NCBI GenBank assembly: GCA_022376925.1
Contig: JAIOJX010000027.1
Span: forward strand, 16,137,471 to 16,201,470
DNA: 64,000 nt
Origin: Tragulus kanchil
Taxonomy: Eukaryota; Chordata; Mammalia; Artiodactyla; Tragulidae
Reading direction: 5' to 3'
The notes below the pieces were generated by a model. That model worked only from the letters and a program-made list of their open reading frames with translations, had not been told where the DNA came from and did no database searches. The translations under genes and the position numbers were made by a program. Shown here in pieces: positions 9,648 to 21,778 of the stretch (the stretch's first letter is position 1; each line of letters begins with the position of its first letter).

Positions 9648-10658
9648 CACATGACCACTCGGCGCTGGAGATGCTGCCGCCCGCTGGGTGCGACTTCCCG
9701 GGCTGCAGGTCCCCCGCCTGCGGGCACCGCGTGGCTGGCCTGGGTCAGGAAGCCTCGCCGGTGTGTACTGAGCGGTGGGCCCCGGCCCCCGGCCTGTGGA
9801 TACGCTGCTTTACTCGCGGAAGCGGGCGAGGAGAGGAAGTTTCCGTGGTTCTGTTTCCCTGAGCGTTGGGCTCTGTCCCGGCCTCTCCGGGTGAAGACCG
9901 CCTCTGTCCAAGGTGGCCCTGCCGCTGACGCCCGCGGAGATGGGTGCATCTCTCCCGGCGCTGCTCTGCTGGTCATAAAGGTCTTGAGGCCGATGTGGGG
10001 GTCCTTGTCAGATGAGACGGTGCGTGGCGTGGGGAGGGAGCCTCTCTGGGCCCCCAGGTTCATGCTGTGACGCCTTGGGGTCCCCACCAAGCCCTGCCCC
10101 CAGCGGCCAAGGCCTGCTGCAGCCACGTGGTCCGGTGTGTGTGTTTATGGAAGCAGCAGTTCCCTGGAGGTTTTGCAGATTCGTCTTTGGACCCCAGCCG
10201 ATCTGGACCACCCTCTCCCCACTCCCCGCCCCGCGAAGAAGCCAACGTGGGGAGACCAGACCGAGCACCCTGCCCTCCAGACACCTTCCCGTGGGCATCC
10301 GGGGTTCGCGTCGACTCACTCTCTGCGTGCCGATGGCCGTGGCCCTGTGCCCGCGTCTGTCTGTGGTCGGGGAGCGCACGGCTCCCTGTCGTGCTCGGCC
10401 TGGAATCAGTACAGTACCTGTACCCACGCGGCGTCCGCGCCGCCTGCCGCCCTGTATTCAGGGCTCCCGCTTTCCCTTGTTTTTTGAAAGGGGTTTATGT
10501 ATAAATATATTTTATGCCTTTTTATTACAAGTCTTGTACTCAGTGAGTTTTGCCATGGCATTTTGTTCTACTTACACTGTAAATTATGCATTATAAAGAG
10601 TTCATTTAAGGAAAATTACTTGGTACAATAATTATTGTAATTAAGAGATGTAGCCTTT

Positions 10659-10664
10659 ATTAAA
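10659..10664 (+). promoter_or_regulatory. AXIN2: AXIN2 distal poly(A) signal ATTAAA
   Basis: ATTAAA sits in an A/T-rich end, with a likely cleavage point at about 10680 and a GGTGTTGTCTTT downstream element. Confidence 0.8.
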
Positions 10665-10825
10665 ATTTTATATTTTTCAAAACACCGGTGTTGTCTTTCA
10701 GTCCCTGGGGTGGAGGTGGGGGTGGGACGCTTTCGTACGTCAGCACCTCGGCTTGGTTTCCCCACCTGGCACCTCAGCAGCGGTCCTCACGAGAGCCAAG
10801 ACGTGGGCGTGACCTCTGTCCATTG

Positions 10826-11290
10826 ACGGACGAATGCATAGAGGAGTGGTACACACGTACAGTGGATAGGACTCAGTCAAAAAAAAAAGTGCCATTTGCA
10901 ACAACAAGGATGGGCCTAAAGACAGATATACTGAATGAAGTAAGATGAAGACAAATGTGAAACCACTTACGTGTGGAACCTAAAATACGACAAACTAACA
11001 TCTCCAAAACAGACTCAGAGGACAGGCTTGGTGGCCATGGGGGAGTGGGGGGAGGACCAAGGGGCTGGGATTAGCAGATGCGGACTGTTACTATTACACA
11101 TAGGATGGATAAGCAACACGGCCCCACTGTATAGCACAGGGACCTATTCAATATCCTGTGATAAATCATCGTGGAAAAGAATGAGAAATACACACGTGTG
11201 TGTACACATGACTGAGTCACAGCGGTGCAGCAGAAACTGACGACATTGGAAATGAACTATCTCAGAAATGTTTTGAACCTTTTTTAATTA
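10826..11290 (+). mobile_element. Artiodactyl L1 3' end
   Basis: Typical ORF2 tail and 3' UTR phrases appear: an acting-out of 'addition of T/C-rich then CATTTGCAACAACAAGGATG', later TATAGCACAGGGACCTATTC, and CAGCAGAAACTGACG near the end. It is truncated and non-coding, lying 140 bp past the AXIN2 poly(A) site. Confidence 0.85.
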
Positions 11291-11305
11291 GAAAAAGAAA
11301 ACCTA

Positions 11306-11907
11306 CAAATAGTAACTGCTGGAGAGAGTGGAGAAAAGGGACCCCTGCCGCGGCGCGGGCGGGAGTGGGCCGAGTGCGGCCACCGTGGAGAGCAGTGCCG
11401 AGGTTTCCCAGAAGCCTCAAGCAGGGCCGTCGTGGGAGGCAGGATTCCCCCTTCTGGGCGTCAGCCCCGAGGAAACCAGAACTCAGAAAGACACACAGAC
11501 CCCCGCGTTCGTGGCATTACTCAGAATAGCCAGCAGACACACCCCGACACACACAATGGACTCCTCGGCCACGAAGATCCTGTCATCCGCAGCAGCACAG
11601 ATGGACCTGGCGGTGATTATATGAAGCGAAATAAGAAAAAGACAAATACCATGTGATACCCTTGCATGGAATATAAAATAGGAGACAGATGAACTTACCA
11701 GCAGCGAAAGAGCAACAGATTCAAGGAGAACAGGCTCGCGCTTGGCCGGGGGCAGGGCCGGGGGGCGCCGGAGCCGGGGCTCGGGCCGGCAGGTGCCGAC
11801 TCGTGTGTGAGGGCACGGGGAAGTGTTCCCAGTGTGCCTTCATAAAGCCAGAAGTCACTTTGCTGTACAGCAGAAACTAACGTTGGAAATCAAACCGTAA
11901 TAAGATG
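11306..11907 (+). mobile_element. Second artiodactyl L1 3' fragment, GC-drifted
   Basis: It starts in the ORF2 3' region (GGAGAGAGTGGAGAAAAGGG) and ends with GCTGTACAGCAGAAACTAACG. It carries many C/G changes and is clearly degenerate. Confidence 0.75.
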
Positions 11908-13372
11908 TTTTTGAAAAGAGAAAGTCTCAGCTGGCAGTTGGACCCGCCTTCGCACACGGTGGCTGTGGCGGGCCTGGGTGGCGGGTCGCTGCTGGGAGCA
12001 GCGTGGGCGACCGGGCAGAGGGGCGGGGTCCCGGCTGGGGGCCGGCGGCTGGTGCCGCTCAGCCTCCACCTGGGGTGTGATGGGCAGCTCCCGGGGGGCC
12101 GGGCGTGGGGGAGTCCAGGCTGCAGGGGCCCTTGATCCTTGGTCCTTGCGGCCACCTGCACCCCTCTCCTCCTGGCTGGAGTGGGGCTCACAGCCGAGAG
12201 GCCCAGACCACTCCCAGAATCGAGAGGCTCCTCCCGGTCTGAGCGATGAAGAGACGGGAGCTGGGGGCGTGGGGCAGCTTCTCATCGTCAGGCCTCTGAT
12301 CCATCAGGGCAGCTTCCGAGAGGCAGGAACCGGACGCGATGGCCCCTCGGGCTGGGACCTCTTCGCGGGGGCCACGCCTGTGCTTCTCCCTCCTCACGGC
12401 TGGAACAGGCTTCCGGCACCGGTGAGCCCCGGCCTTGTCGGCAGAATCACCCGTGCCGTCCTCTGCCCAGAGGGTCTGTGGTTTTATCCGAGTATTCCGA
12501 TGGAGATGGTAAATAGGGCGAGGCCTCCGGCCTCCAGCCCCGCCCCGCCGGGAGCGGGGGAGATGCAGCCGCCCACCCTGGCCGTCCCACTCCGGGGTGG
12601 CCCGGGCGCCCTGGTCCTCCGCGGCCTCCCCATCAGTTCCCTGGCCTCGTCGTCCTTTCCCAGGCGCTTCCGGAAGCGCCGGCCAGCTCGTCAGAGCAGC
12701 TGCGGGGCTGGGGGCTCCTGGGCTGTCGAGCTTCTGGAGCTCCATCCTCACGCCCTGGACTGTGAGTAGCTCCTCGTGTGGAAATTCCTCCCCCGTCTGC
12801 TGCAGCATCTGGTCACTGGCGTCCCCCTGCTGCCCTGGCACAGACCCAGGAGGCGTGAGGAGCAGGGCGCTGGCTGGCGGCGCCTTGCTCTGGCCTCAGC
12901 GCATCTAAAAGGTTTCTGAAGTCGGTGCTTCCGCCAGCCGTCGCCCACCTCTGGGCTGCAGACCCGAACCTCCGGCCACACGTGCGGCGGCCTTGGATTA
13001 GAAATGGAGCGCAAAATAAATAGAAAGTGCTCGAATTGTCCTGAAACCTGCCCCCCTGCCCCCACGCACCCTGGTCTGTGGAGACGGGTCCGGTGCCAGA
13101 AAGATCGTGGCTTCTGCCTGACACGGGCCCTGAAAGTTCTCTGCGGCCCTCACCCGGGGCGGGGGCGGTGCACGGGAGAGGCGAGCTTTTGAAGAAAGGG
13201 CCCTGCTTGCCTCTCCCACCCCCAGGCTACGCTGGGATTCTACGCCTATTTTCAAAAGGAAGGAAACTGGAAATGACCCCAGAGGAAATACTCCAGTCTA
13301 TTTGAATAATTAGGTATGATTGGGCTTTTCACTGTTGTGTGTTTGTTTTTTAAAGTTCCTCTTTCTTTATCA
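11908..13372. other. GC-rich single-copy flank, no gene recognised
   Basis: Open frames on both strands reach 263 aa, but they have low complexity, do not look like any family I know and lack splice or start context. Nothing else seen. Confidence 0.6.
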
Positions 13373-13525
13373 ACTTCCCTGGTGGCTCAGTTGGTAAGGA
13401 ATCTGCCTGCCAGGTGGAGACCCAGGTTTGATAAGGTGTTAGTCACTCAGTCGTGACCCCGTGAACTGTAGCCCGCCAGGCTCTTCTGCCCATGGAATTG
13501 TCCAGGCAAGAATACTGGAGTATTG
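13373..13525. mobile_element. Composite Bov-tA SINE remnant with inverted body
   Basis: 13373-13431 is a tRNA-like head in + orientation (CTTCCCTGGTGGCTCAG). 13436-13525 is the BovA body in - orientation (GTAGCCCGCCAGGCTC). Confidence 0.8.
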
Positions 13526-13726
13526 TTTGTCTTTGGTTAACAATTTGGTTATACAGAAACTCCAAAATTTACATAGAAGCTTCTGGAGAGTGGTGCGCCT
13601 CTTTCTTCGCTGTTACCTCGTTTGATCAGCCAGGTATTCTAAACGTTTGATACAAGAGTGAGCTGTGCTCCAGACTTGTCCGAGGACGTGGGTAGGAGCG
13701 ATTTGGTTTTAAACGTCAGTCCCCAG

Positions 13727-13910
13727 ATTTGGCTCAGGTGGGAAAGAACCCGCCTGGCAGCGCAGGAGGTCTGGGTGCCGTCCCTGGGTGGGAAGATCCG
13801 CTGGAGGAGGACGTGGCCGCCCACTCCAGTCTTCTTGCCTGGAGAGTCCTGTGGACAGAGGAGCCTGGCGGGCTACAGTCCGTGGGGTCGCAGAGAGGGT
13901 GACGGACGTG
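13727..13910 (+). mobile_element. Bov-tA SINE
   Basis: Head with GGCTCAGGTGGGAAAG, middle CCCACTCCAGTCTTCTTGCC, end GGGCTACAGTCCGTGGGG. Ruminant-specific tRNA-Glu/BovA family. Confidence 0.9.
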
Positions 13911-15013
13911 TTGCAACCTTTCGGGCGCCAGGGGCTCAGTTTGTGGGAGACCACTTTCCCATGGACCCAGGAGGGGGGCCGTTTTCAGGATGGTTCAAGT
14001 GCATCACCGTCGCTGTGAGCTTTAGTTCTATGATGACTGCATCGGCTCCACCTCAGATCATCCGGCGTTAGGTGCCGGAGGCGGGGGTCGCCTGGCGTGG
14101 AGCGCACGCGTCACCGGCACCGCCAGCGCCAACGTGGAGGGTGTGTCGGTGGATGCTGGCTGTCACGGGACCGTCCCTGAGAAAAGCCACCTGGCTGGTA
14201 GAATCTTGGCTTCCCAGCGGGTGGAGCTTAACAGAACCTTAAGGCCGCGTGTGTGTGTGTGTGTGTGTCTTTCTGCGTCCCACGTGCTTCCGCAGAGACC
14301 TGCCACGGACAGGACAACTGTCCCCTGAACGGGCCTCGTGTACCTCGTCCAGGGCCCAGTTCCGAGGGCATAAGGCCCTGGGCTTCATTAGCATCGACTC
14401 TTCACTTCTCCTAAAAGGCTGAGGGGCCCAGAGCCTTCATCTTTGCTGTTCTCTCTGCTTGGTTACCAGGAGAGAAAACCCTCGGGAGAAATGACAGAAT
14501 TTCCGTCTCCAAAGGTCTCCAGTCTGGTCCTCTTGAGGCCCGGAGGCTTGCCCTGGACGATGGGAGCTCTCCGCGGTTCTTCCTCAGGGCGCTCCGAGTT
14601 TGGCACAGGCCTGACTGATGCTACGGTGTTTTCGCAGAGGAAGGGATCAGCTGCCTGGTGGCTGGGGGCAGCCAGGAGGGCTGGGGGTCAGGGAGTCTTT
14701 CTCCTCTTAGGGGACGGCGTCTGTCCTGGCCGGGCCCTGCATTGGTAAGCTGAGCCTCAGTCCCCAGGCCCAGCCAGCCGACGGGCGCTGCTCGGGGGTC
14801 CGTTTCTGGGAGAGTGGCGTCCTTTGTAGCCGCCGGTTGTGTGGATGGCCTGTGAGTCATTGTGGAGCGCTTGGCCAGGCTGAAGACAGCAAGAAGCAAT
14901 TAGTCCTCTGATCGACATGGTTTGTCAACATGAAAGGTTTGGGCTGAAGGGCCACCAGATGACACCCACTGCTTGGCACGCCCGGGATGGCCACAGGCCT
15001 TCGTTGTTCATTC
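13911..15013. other. Single-copy flank, no gene recognised
   Basis: Apart from the GT microsatellite I see no repeat or coding signature. Confidence 0.55.
14249..14268 (+). repeat. (GT)10 microsatellite
   Basis: Ten uninterrupted GT units. Confidence 0.95.
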
Positions 15014-15625
15014 CTCCTGCCCGAGAGACCCCCGGGGGTGAGAGGGGAGGAGGCGGGGGGGAGGCGCAGCTGCCGTCCATCTGAGCCCCGAGCCTGGTCC
15101 CCTCAGCGGCGGCAGGCAGCCCCCCTCCATCGGCCTGGAGGAGTAGAGACCCCTCCCAACCTCGCTTTAGCAGGGGGAACTGCTGGGGCCACCTGCTTCC
15201 CGCTCGGCCAGAGGCCAATTATCCAGACGGAGGGAGAGTCAGGTCCCCAGGGGAGGGACAGAGAGACGGTGAGAAAGTGAATTAAACGGAAGCATGGATT
15301 ATGAGAGTAAAAGGTTGGCTTATAGAACATTTGATCTGAGCTGCTTAGAGATTTTCCCTTTATTTTTTTTCTTTTTCTGGCTAACCAGATAAATAAATAG
15401 TCATGGTAGAAAATTTGAAAAATGCATAGAATGATTAAAAAAAAAAAGGGCCCCTCAAATCCATCTGCAATTCCACTACCTGGAGATACCAACTGATAAT
15501 ATTTTGGTGTGTTTCTTTCCAACATATGGCACACCCTCTTGCTCAGTATTGCGAGCATCTCGCAGCTTTTGAGGATATATTCCCACACGTGTGAAGCCTT
15601 TGATTGTTCCAAGCAGTGTGTGTGT

Positions 15626-15820
15626 GCGTTAGGCCCTCAGTCCTGTCCACCCCTTCGTGACCCCATGGACTGTAGCCCGCCAGGCTCCTCCGTCCATGGG
15701 AGTTCCCAGGCACGGATACTGGAGTGGGCAGCCGTTCCCTTCTCCCGGGACCTCCCGGCCCCGGGATGGAACCCGCGTCTCCTACTGCGGGCAGGCTCTC
15801 CACCATCTGAGCCGCAAGGG
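15626..15820 (-). mobile_element. Bov-tA SINE (D4 copy 1)
   Basis: Antisense BovA body (GACTGTAGCCCGCCAGGCTC) and tRNA-like head at 15790-15820. Confidence 0.9.
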
Positions 15821-16668
15821 CGGCTCTGCGGCCGTGTCTGCGGGGTCGCCGTGCAGACCCGCCTGGTTCCACCACGCAGGCCTCCCCTTCTGCTGAGAGG
15901 CCACAATGCAGTCCCTCCTGCTTGGAGGCGGGCCGCCGGCCGAGCCCAGCAGAACCCACTGACCCTCCCCCTGCCCCGACCCAGGATTCCCTTCTGACCC
16001 TGCAGGAGGGCCCGTGGGACTGCCTGCCTCGCCTTGCCTGTCAATTTTTCAGCTGCCCTCCTGCCCGAGAGACCCCCGGGGGTGAGAGGGGAGGAGGCGG
16101 GGGGGAGGCGCAGCTGCCGTCCATCTGAGCCCCGAGCCTGGTCCCCTCAGCGGCGGCAGGCAGCCCCCCTCCATCGGCCTGGAGGAGTAGAGACCCCTCC
16201 CAACCTCGCTTTAGCAGGGGGAACTGCTGGGGCCACCTGCTTCCCGCTCGGCCAGAGGCCAATTATCCAGACGGAGGGAGAGTCAGGTCCCCAGGGGAGG
16301 GACAGAGAGACGGTGAGAAAGTGAATTAAACGGAAGCATGGATTATGAGAGTAAAAGGTTGGCTTATAGAACATTTGATCTGAGCTGCTTAGAGATTTTC
16401 CCTTTATTTTTTTTCTTTTTCTGGCTAACCAGATAAATAAATAGTCATGGTAGAAAATTTGAAAAATGCATAGAATGATTAAAAAAAAAAAGGCCCCTCA
16501 AATCCATCTGCAATTCCACTACCTGGAGATACCAACTGATAATATTTTGGTGTGTTTCTTTCCAACATATGGCACACCCTCTTGCTCAGTATTGCGAGCA
16601 TCTCGCAGCTTTTGAGGATATATTCCCACACGTGTGAAGCCTTTGATTGTTCCAAGCAGTGTGTGTGT

Positions 16669-16863
16669 GCGTTAGGCCCTCAGTCCTGTCCACCCCTTCG
16701 TGACCCCATGGACTGTAGCCCGCCAGGCTCCTCCGTCCATGGGAGTTCCCAGGCACGGATACTGGAGTGGGCAGCCGTTCCCTTCTCCCGGGACCTCCCG
16801 GCCCCGGGATGGAACCCGCGTCTCCTACTGCGGGCAGGCTCTCCACCATCTGAGCCGCAAGGG
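16669..16863 (-). mobile_element. Bov-tA SINE (D4 copy 2)
   Basis: Same element carried by the D4 duplication. Confidence 0.9.
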
Positions 16864-17101
16864 CGGCTCTGCGGCCGTGTCTGCGGGGTCGCCGTGCAGA
16901 CCCGCCTGGTTCCACCACGCAGGCCTCCCCTTCTGCTGAGAGGCCACAATGCAGTCCCTCCTGCTTGGAGGCGGGCCGCCGGCCGAGCCCAGCAGAACCC
17001 ACTGACCCTCCCCCTGCCCCGACCCGCAGGATTCCCTTCTGACCCTGCAGGGAGGGCCCGTGGGACTGCCTGCCTCGCCCCTTGCCTGTCAGAAGGTCCT
17101 G

Positions 17102-18879
17102 CTTCTGGGCCGCGCGTGCTGCGTTTGACGGCTGCCCGCTTGGTCCCCCTGCTCCGCGCCTCCCGCGTCGTGCGCCTGGTGATGTCTCGGGTTTGATCCT
17201 GGCCGATGTCCACCCTTTGGGCCCCAGCGCACGCAGCTCTCCGAGCCGCCTCCTTCAGCCTACCTGGATGACACCAGCGAGAGACGCTCTCTCAGGCGTC
17301 CTCTGGGTGTGTTAGCTGGCTCTGCGTCCTCGCTGGGTCTCCTGAGAGCAGCATCTTGGTTTTCCTTTGGGGAGCAGTGCTCCGCCACGTCGAGGGCCCA
17401 GGATCAGGCCGGTTGATACGTTCCACCCCTGTGGCCCTCGAGACCGGTTCGGGCACGGGCCTGCACCTCAAGTGAGTCCAGCGAGAGTCAGCCGTGGGCC
17501 TTGTGCCAGAAATTCAGAGAACGAGGTGCTCCCTATCTGATGGGACCTCTCAAGCGGTGGGACAGAACCCTTGCGGTTCTGGAGACTGCAATGTGGGAAG
17601 CACTCGCCGGGACTGGAGCCAGAGTTCAGAGCCCCACGTGGAAGGGTTGGGGGCGGAGGGAGACTGACCAGCCTCTGTGACACCACTGGGCCCTTATGTC
17701 CAACTGCCCCACAGCTTGGCCTTGGCCAACATCCGTTTTTTCTCTCAAGTCACTCTGACTTGGGTTTTGCCTTCCTCAACCCTACGGATTCCAATAACAG
17801 AGCTCCTGTTTCAGGAGGGAGTGAGCAGGTGTGTTCTCAATGCCAGGAACACGCATCCCGCGAGAGTGGGGTTGGAGAGGGGACCGGCCACTCGGAGAAA
17901 CAGGACACAGTGACGGAGCCAATCTCCCGTTCGGGTTCCAGAGGAGCCCACGTTTCCAGCTTGCATCGGAGGCTCAGGTGTGCGAGGGCTGCTCCTAGAG
18001 TGCCTCTTGGGCTCTGAGGCCACCCGGGCTCTTCCCTGCCGTGCTGCAGGGAAGTCCCCAGAGGGACTGTGCCCGGCCTGGGGCTGTCGGGGGACACAGA
18101 CCTGGAAGTCCTGGTCCCCCCCTGGAGGAGCGGTGGGTTCTGGCCCAGGTCAGGGGCAGGTCGCCTGGCTGAAGCTCCCTCTGGAGACCCCGAGGAGGGT
18201 CACTTCCCAGCTGAGACAGCTGGCCAGGAGGAGGGCCAGAGGCGGTCCTGGGACCGCAAGCACTCGGGCCAAGGCGGGAGGGGGCTTGGAAGGGAGCCTG
18301 GAAGGTCTGGGGCAGAGCAGGTGGTGAGGAGGCTCTCGGGGTTTTCCAGACGGGGGCTCTGTGCCCATCATCTCCTCTCCTTCTGGGAGGAGATAAACCT
18401 GCGAGGGGCTGGGAAGACCAGCGATGGGGAGGTGCGGGGGCCAGGGGGAGCACAGGGCCAGCGCCAGCGGCTTCCCGCACCCGCTCCGCTCCCCCTGCTC
18501 TCCGCCCCGCCGTCTCCCTGGCCTCTTTGGATCTCTTCCTCATTCCTCTTTCTTTTCGTGTCTCCCACCCCACCCCAGTGCTCACGCGGGTTTGGGGCAG
18601 CCCGGGTCCCTGCGCTGGGTCGCCTACCATCACTGCCATGCCCCTCCCTCAAGCCCTGCGTCCCCGGCCCCCACAGGGACCCTCCCTCGGGGATGCCCTG
18701 CCCTGCCCCGCCCCGCCAAGGGCGGTCCAGAGCCCTGAGCCCCGGCCCGGAGCGGCCGCGCCACGGGAAGCGAGAGCCAGGCCGAGCTGCTGCCGGAGGT
18801 GATGCTTTTTCTCCCCGGGGGCCGCGAGCAGAGGCTTCTGGGCTCGGCGTCTTTGCAGATCCCCGCTCCCTTGGCAACG
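17102..18879. other. Single-copy flank, no gene recognised
   Basis: Moderately GC-rich. Long frames (up to 301 aa + and 214 aa -) overlap on both strands and are low complexity, so I do not call them. Confidence 0.55.
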
Positions 18880-19350
18880 CGGCGCTCCTGCCCAACCTGG
18901 AGTGTTTAATTACCAAGGAAAAGAATGATTTTTTCCCCCCTGAGAATCCATTTAATTATTTGATTGCACAGTAACCAAAGAGTGTGCGAGGCCTGTAGCC
19001 AGAAGGGACTTGAAAGCGCTGCCTTCATGCTGCTGAGTGGAGCAGTAATGGGTTCTGAAGGCCGGCGACGGCTGAAGAGAGGGAACCGGTTCAAAGGCGG
19101 CGCTCCTGCCAGCAATCTCGGAAAAAGGCAGAAGCCCTGGAATGCTGGCGGAGAGGGGAGGCGAGTTCAAAGGCTCGGGGAGAGTTTTCATGTAAAGTTG
19201 AGAGTTTAAGGCGTGACTGTTGGCGATGGAGCCTCCGCGTTTGAACTCTTGTTTATTAAAAACAGTTTCCCAGCCATTCAGCGGCTTCCCGGAGACAACA
19301 GAGAAATGCTGGCTTTTTCGGGGTGCAAGATTTAAAGGCTGCATTGATTT
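18880..19350. promoter_or_regulatory. Candidate regulatory element with two TCF/LEF-type motifs
   Basis: The block has balanced composition and no repeat signature. It holds TTCAAAG at 19090-19096 and at 19166-19172 (the WWCAAAG core of TCF/LEF sites), TAATTA-type homeodomain cores at 18907 and 18953, and a TTTATTAAAAAC forkhead-like run near 19252. It lies 8.2 kb past the AXIN2 poly(A) signal. AXIN2 is a direct Wnt target, so a downstream enhancer is plausible, but short motifs occur by chance and conservation cannot be seen here. Confidence 0.3.
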
Positions 19351-19509
19351 CTACCTACGGTCATCCCTCTCCCAAACCCCCTCCCCAATCTTTTATGCTT
19401 GCTCTCCTTTTTGTTTTCTTCCTTTCTTTCTTTTCTTGTTGATGAAGTTTTTACAATCCCACTGTCGGGGCGATGGCAGCAGAGAGAAGAGGGCAGAGGG
19501 CAGGCTGCC

Positions 19510-21778
19510 CATCCTCCGTGTTCTCGTGAGAGCGGGGCGGAGCTGAGGACGCCGGGTGCCCACCCCAGGTCCCATGGAAGCCCTCGGCGCCCAGGGTCCC
19601 TCCGGAGGCCTGAGCTGGCGCTGGCGGCCCAGCAGGGCAGCCGCCAGGACCCACCCTCAGAAGGGCAGAGAAGGCCTTCAGCTTTCCAGGTCCGATTTCC
19701 CAACGCTGGGACCCCTCGCTGGTTCTTGATGAGAAAAAGATAGACTTCACATGTTCAAGGTGATTAAATACTTTCCAGGAGGGGCTTCAAGGTTGCCCGG
19801 GACTGAATGCTCCCACCCCAAGGCCTCTTCCGCTGACGTGGACAGGATGGGCTCGGGATCCTGCGGGTCATTCCCCTCCTCTGCTGCCAGGAGGAGAGGG
19901 GCTCCCCTCCAGGGCCCAGGCCAGCTGGGAGGACAGAGCCCGCGCGACGCAGACCCTCTTCTCCCAGAGGCTGCTCTCCGGCACGTCCGCCTTCCTGGCC
20001 AAACGCAGACGGTGCCCAGGCCCCAGGCTCACCAGCAGGACGCCTCTGCCTGGTGCTCACCTCGGGCTCCCTCGAGCAGTCCTGTCTTCTCGGAGGTTTT
20101 ACTCCAAGATCGTGAACCATCCAAAACCACATCAAACTGAGGCTGCGGCAGGACCCTCCCCGAGTGAGGTCCTCTCTGCCCCGGATTGCGGTCACGGCTG
20201 AGAGCTCACCCACCTCTGGGCGGCGCCCAGCTCTACGCCCACACGGAGGCCGGGTTTCCCACACAAACATGGTGCTGCCTGCTCGAACGCCCTGTGTACC
20301 AAGCCCAGTTTCCTTCCACACCACTCCACAGGCCTTCCGGGTGGCCGCTGGCTGAGACTCCGCCCCTCGGTGCAGGGGACACGGCTTTGACCCCTGGTCC
20401 AGGAGGACCCCAGTGCTGCCGGACGGCGAAACCCGCGCACGGGGACGACCGCGGCCTGCACGCCAGCGCCCGCGAGCCGCCCCGAGGAGCCCGGGCACCA
20501 CAGCCGGAGGGCGGTCCCCGCTCGCTGCAGCTACAGAAAGCCCTTGGGCACAGCGACACACGCCCAGGGCAGCCATACCTCACAAAAATTGAACAAAAAA
20601 TGAAATCGCTATCTGGAATGTCATCCGGGCTCCCTCTCCCAGCCGTCATCCTCCGTGTTCTCGTGAGAGCGGGGCGGAGCTGAGGACGCCGGGTGCCCAC
20701 CCCAGGTCCCATGGAAGCCCTCGGCGCCCAGGGTCCCTCCGGAGGCCTGAGCTGGCGCTGGCGGCCCAGCAGGGCAGCCGCCAGGACCCACCCTCAGAAG
20801 GGCAGAGAAGGCCTTCAGCTTTCCAGGTCCGATTTCCCAACGCTGGGACCCCTCGCTGGTTCTTGATGAGAAAAAGATAGACTTCACATGTTCAAGGTGA
20901 TTAAATACTTTCCAGGAGGGGCTTCAAGGTTGCCCGGGACTGAATGCTCCCACCCCAAGGCCTCTTCCGCTGACGTGGACAGGATGGGCTCGGGATCCTG
21001 CGGGTCATTCCCCTCCTCTGCTGCCAGGAGGAGAGGGCTCCCCTCCAGGGCCCAGGCCAGCTGGGAGGACAGAGCCCGCGCGACGCAGACCCTCTTCTCC
21101 CAGAGGCTGCTCTCCGGCACGTCCGCCTTCCTGGCCAAACGCAGACGGTGCCCAGGCCCCAGGCTCACCAGCAGGACGCCTCTGCCTGGTGCTCACCTCG
21201 GGCTCCCTCGAGCAGTCCTGTCTTCTCGGAGGTTTTACTCCAAGATCGTGAACCATCCAAAACCACATCAAACTGAGGCTGCGGCAGGACCCTCCCCGAG
21301 TGAGGTCCTCTCTGCCCCGGATTGCGGTCACGGCTGAGAGCTCACCCACCTCTGGGCGGCGCCCAGCTCTACGCCCACACGGAGGCCGGGTTTCCCACAC
21401 AAACATGGTGCTGCCTGCTCGAACGCCCTGTGTACCAAGCCCAGTTTCCTTCCACACCACTCCACAGGCCTTCCGGGTGGCCGCTGGCTGAGACTCCGCC
21501 CCTCGGTGCAGGGGACACGGCTTTGACCCCTGGTCCAGGAGGACCCCAGTGCTGCCGGACGGCGAAACCCGCGCACGGGGACGACCGCGGCCTGCACGCC
21601 AGCGCCCGCGAGCCGCCCCGAGGAGCCCGGGCACCACAGCCGGAGGGCGGTCCCCGCTCGCTGCAGCTACAGAAAGCCCTTGGGCACAGCGACACACGCC
21701 CAGGGCAGCCATACCTCACAAAAATTGAACAAAAAATGAAATCGCTATCTGGAATGTCATCCGGGCTCCCTCTCCCAG
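19510..21778 (+). repeat. Duplication D5: copies 19510-20645 and 20647-21778
   Basis: Offset 1136-1137 bp. It is essentially identical, with one G lost in a homopolymer in copy 2 (about 21036). Confidence 0.97.

Larger units (their letters stand above)
1..10682 (+). other. AXIN2: AXIN2 gene, 3' part (exons, introns, 3' UTR)
   Basis: AXIN2 is a cytoplasmic scaffold of the beta-catenin destruction complex and a Wnt target that feeds back to dampen Wnt signalling. Six exons join in one frame with GT/AG borders, every internal exon being a multiple of three and every junction phase 2. The predicted C-terminus ends with LGKVERID. The DIX exon reads VVTYFFCGEEIPYRRMLKAQ, which as I remember the families is AXIN2; AXIN1 differs at many of these positions. 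The 5' exons (RGS, GSK3- and beta-catenin-binding parts) lie upstream of the window. Introns 1429-3948 and 4117-9224 are inflated by three 1.1-kb duplications. The identification is very secure; the exon count relative to the start of the gene cannot be seen here. Confidence 0.97.
9352..10682 (+). other. AXIN2: AXIN2 3' UTR
   Basis: The proximal part is GC-rich and the last 200 nt are AU-rich, a typical vertebrate 3' UTR gradient. It ends just after ATTAAA at 10659-10664, followed by a G/U-rich tract from 10686. Length is about 1.33 kb. No interspersed repeat falls inside it, and it contains the 87-bp C-terminal codon duplication at its start. Confidence 0.85.
15014..17101 (+). repeat. Duplication D4: copies 15014-16050 and 16058-17101
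   Basis: Offset 1043-1044 bp, the shortest of the series. The tail of copy 1 is compressed three times in 60 bp (CCCAGG/CCCGCAGG, CAGGAGGG/CAGGGAGGG, GCCTTGCC/GCCCCTTGCC). Confidence 0.97.
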
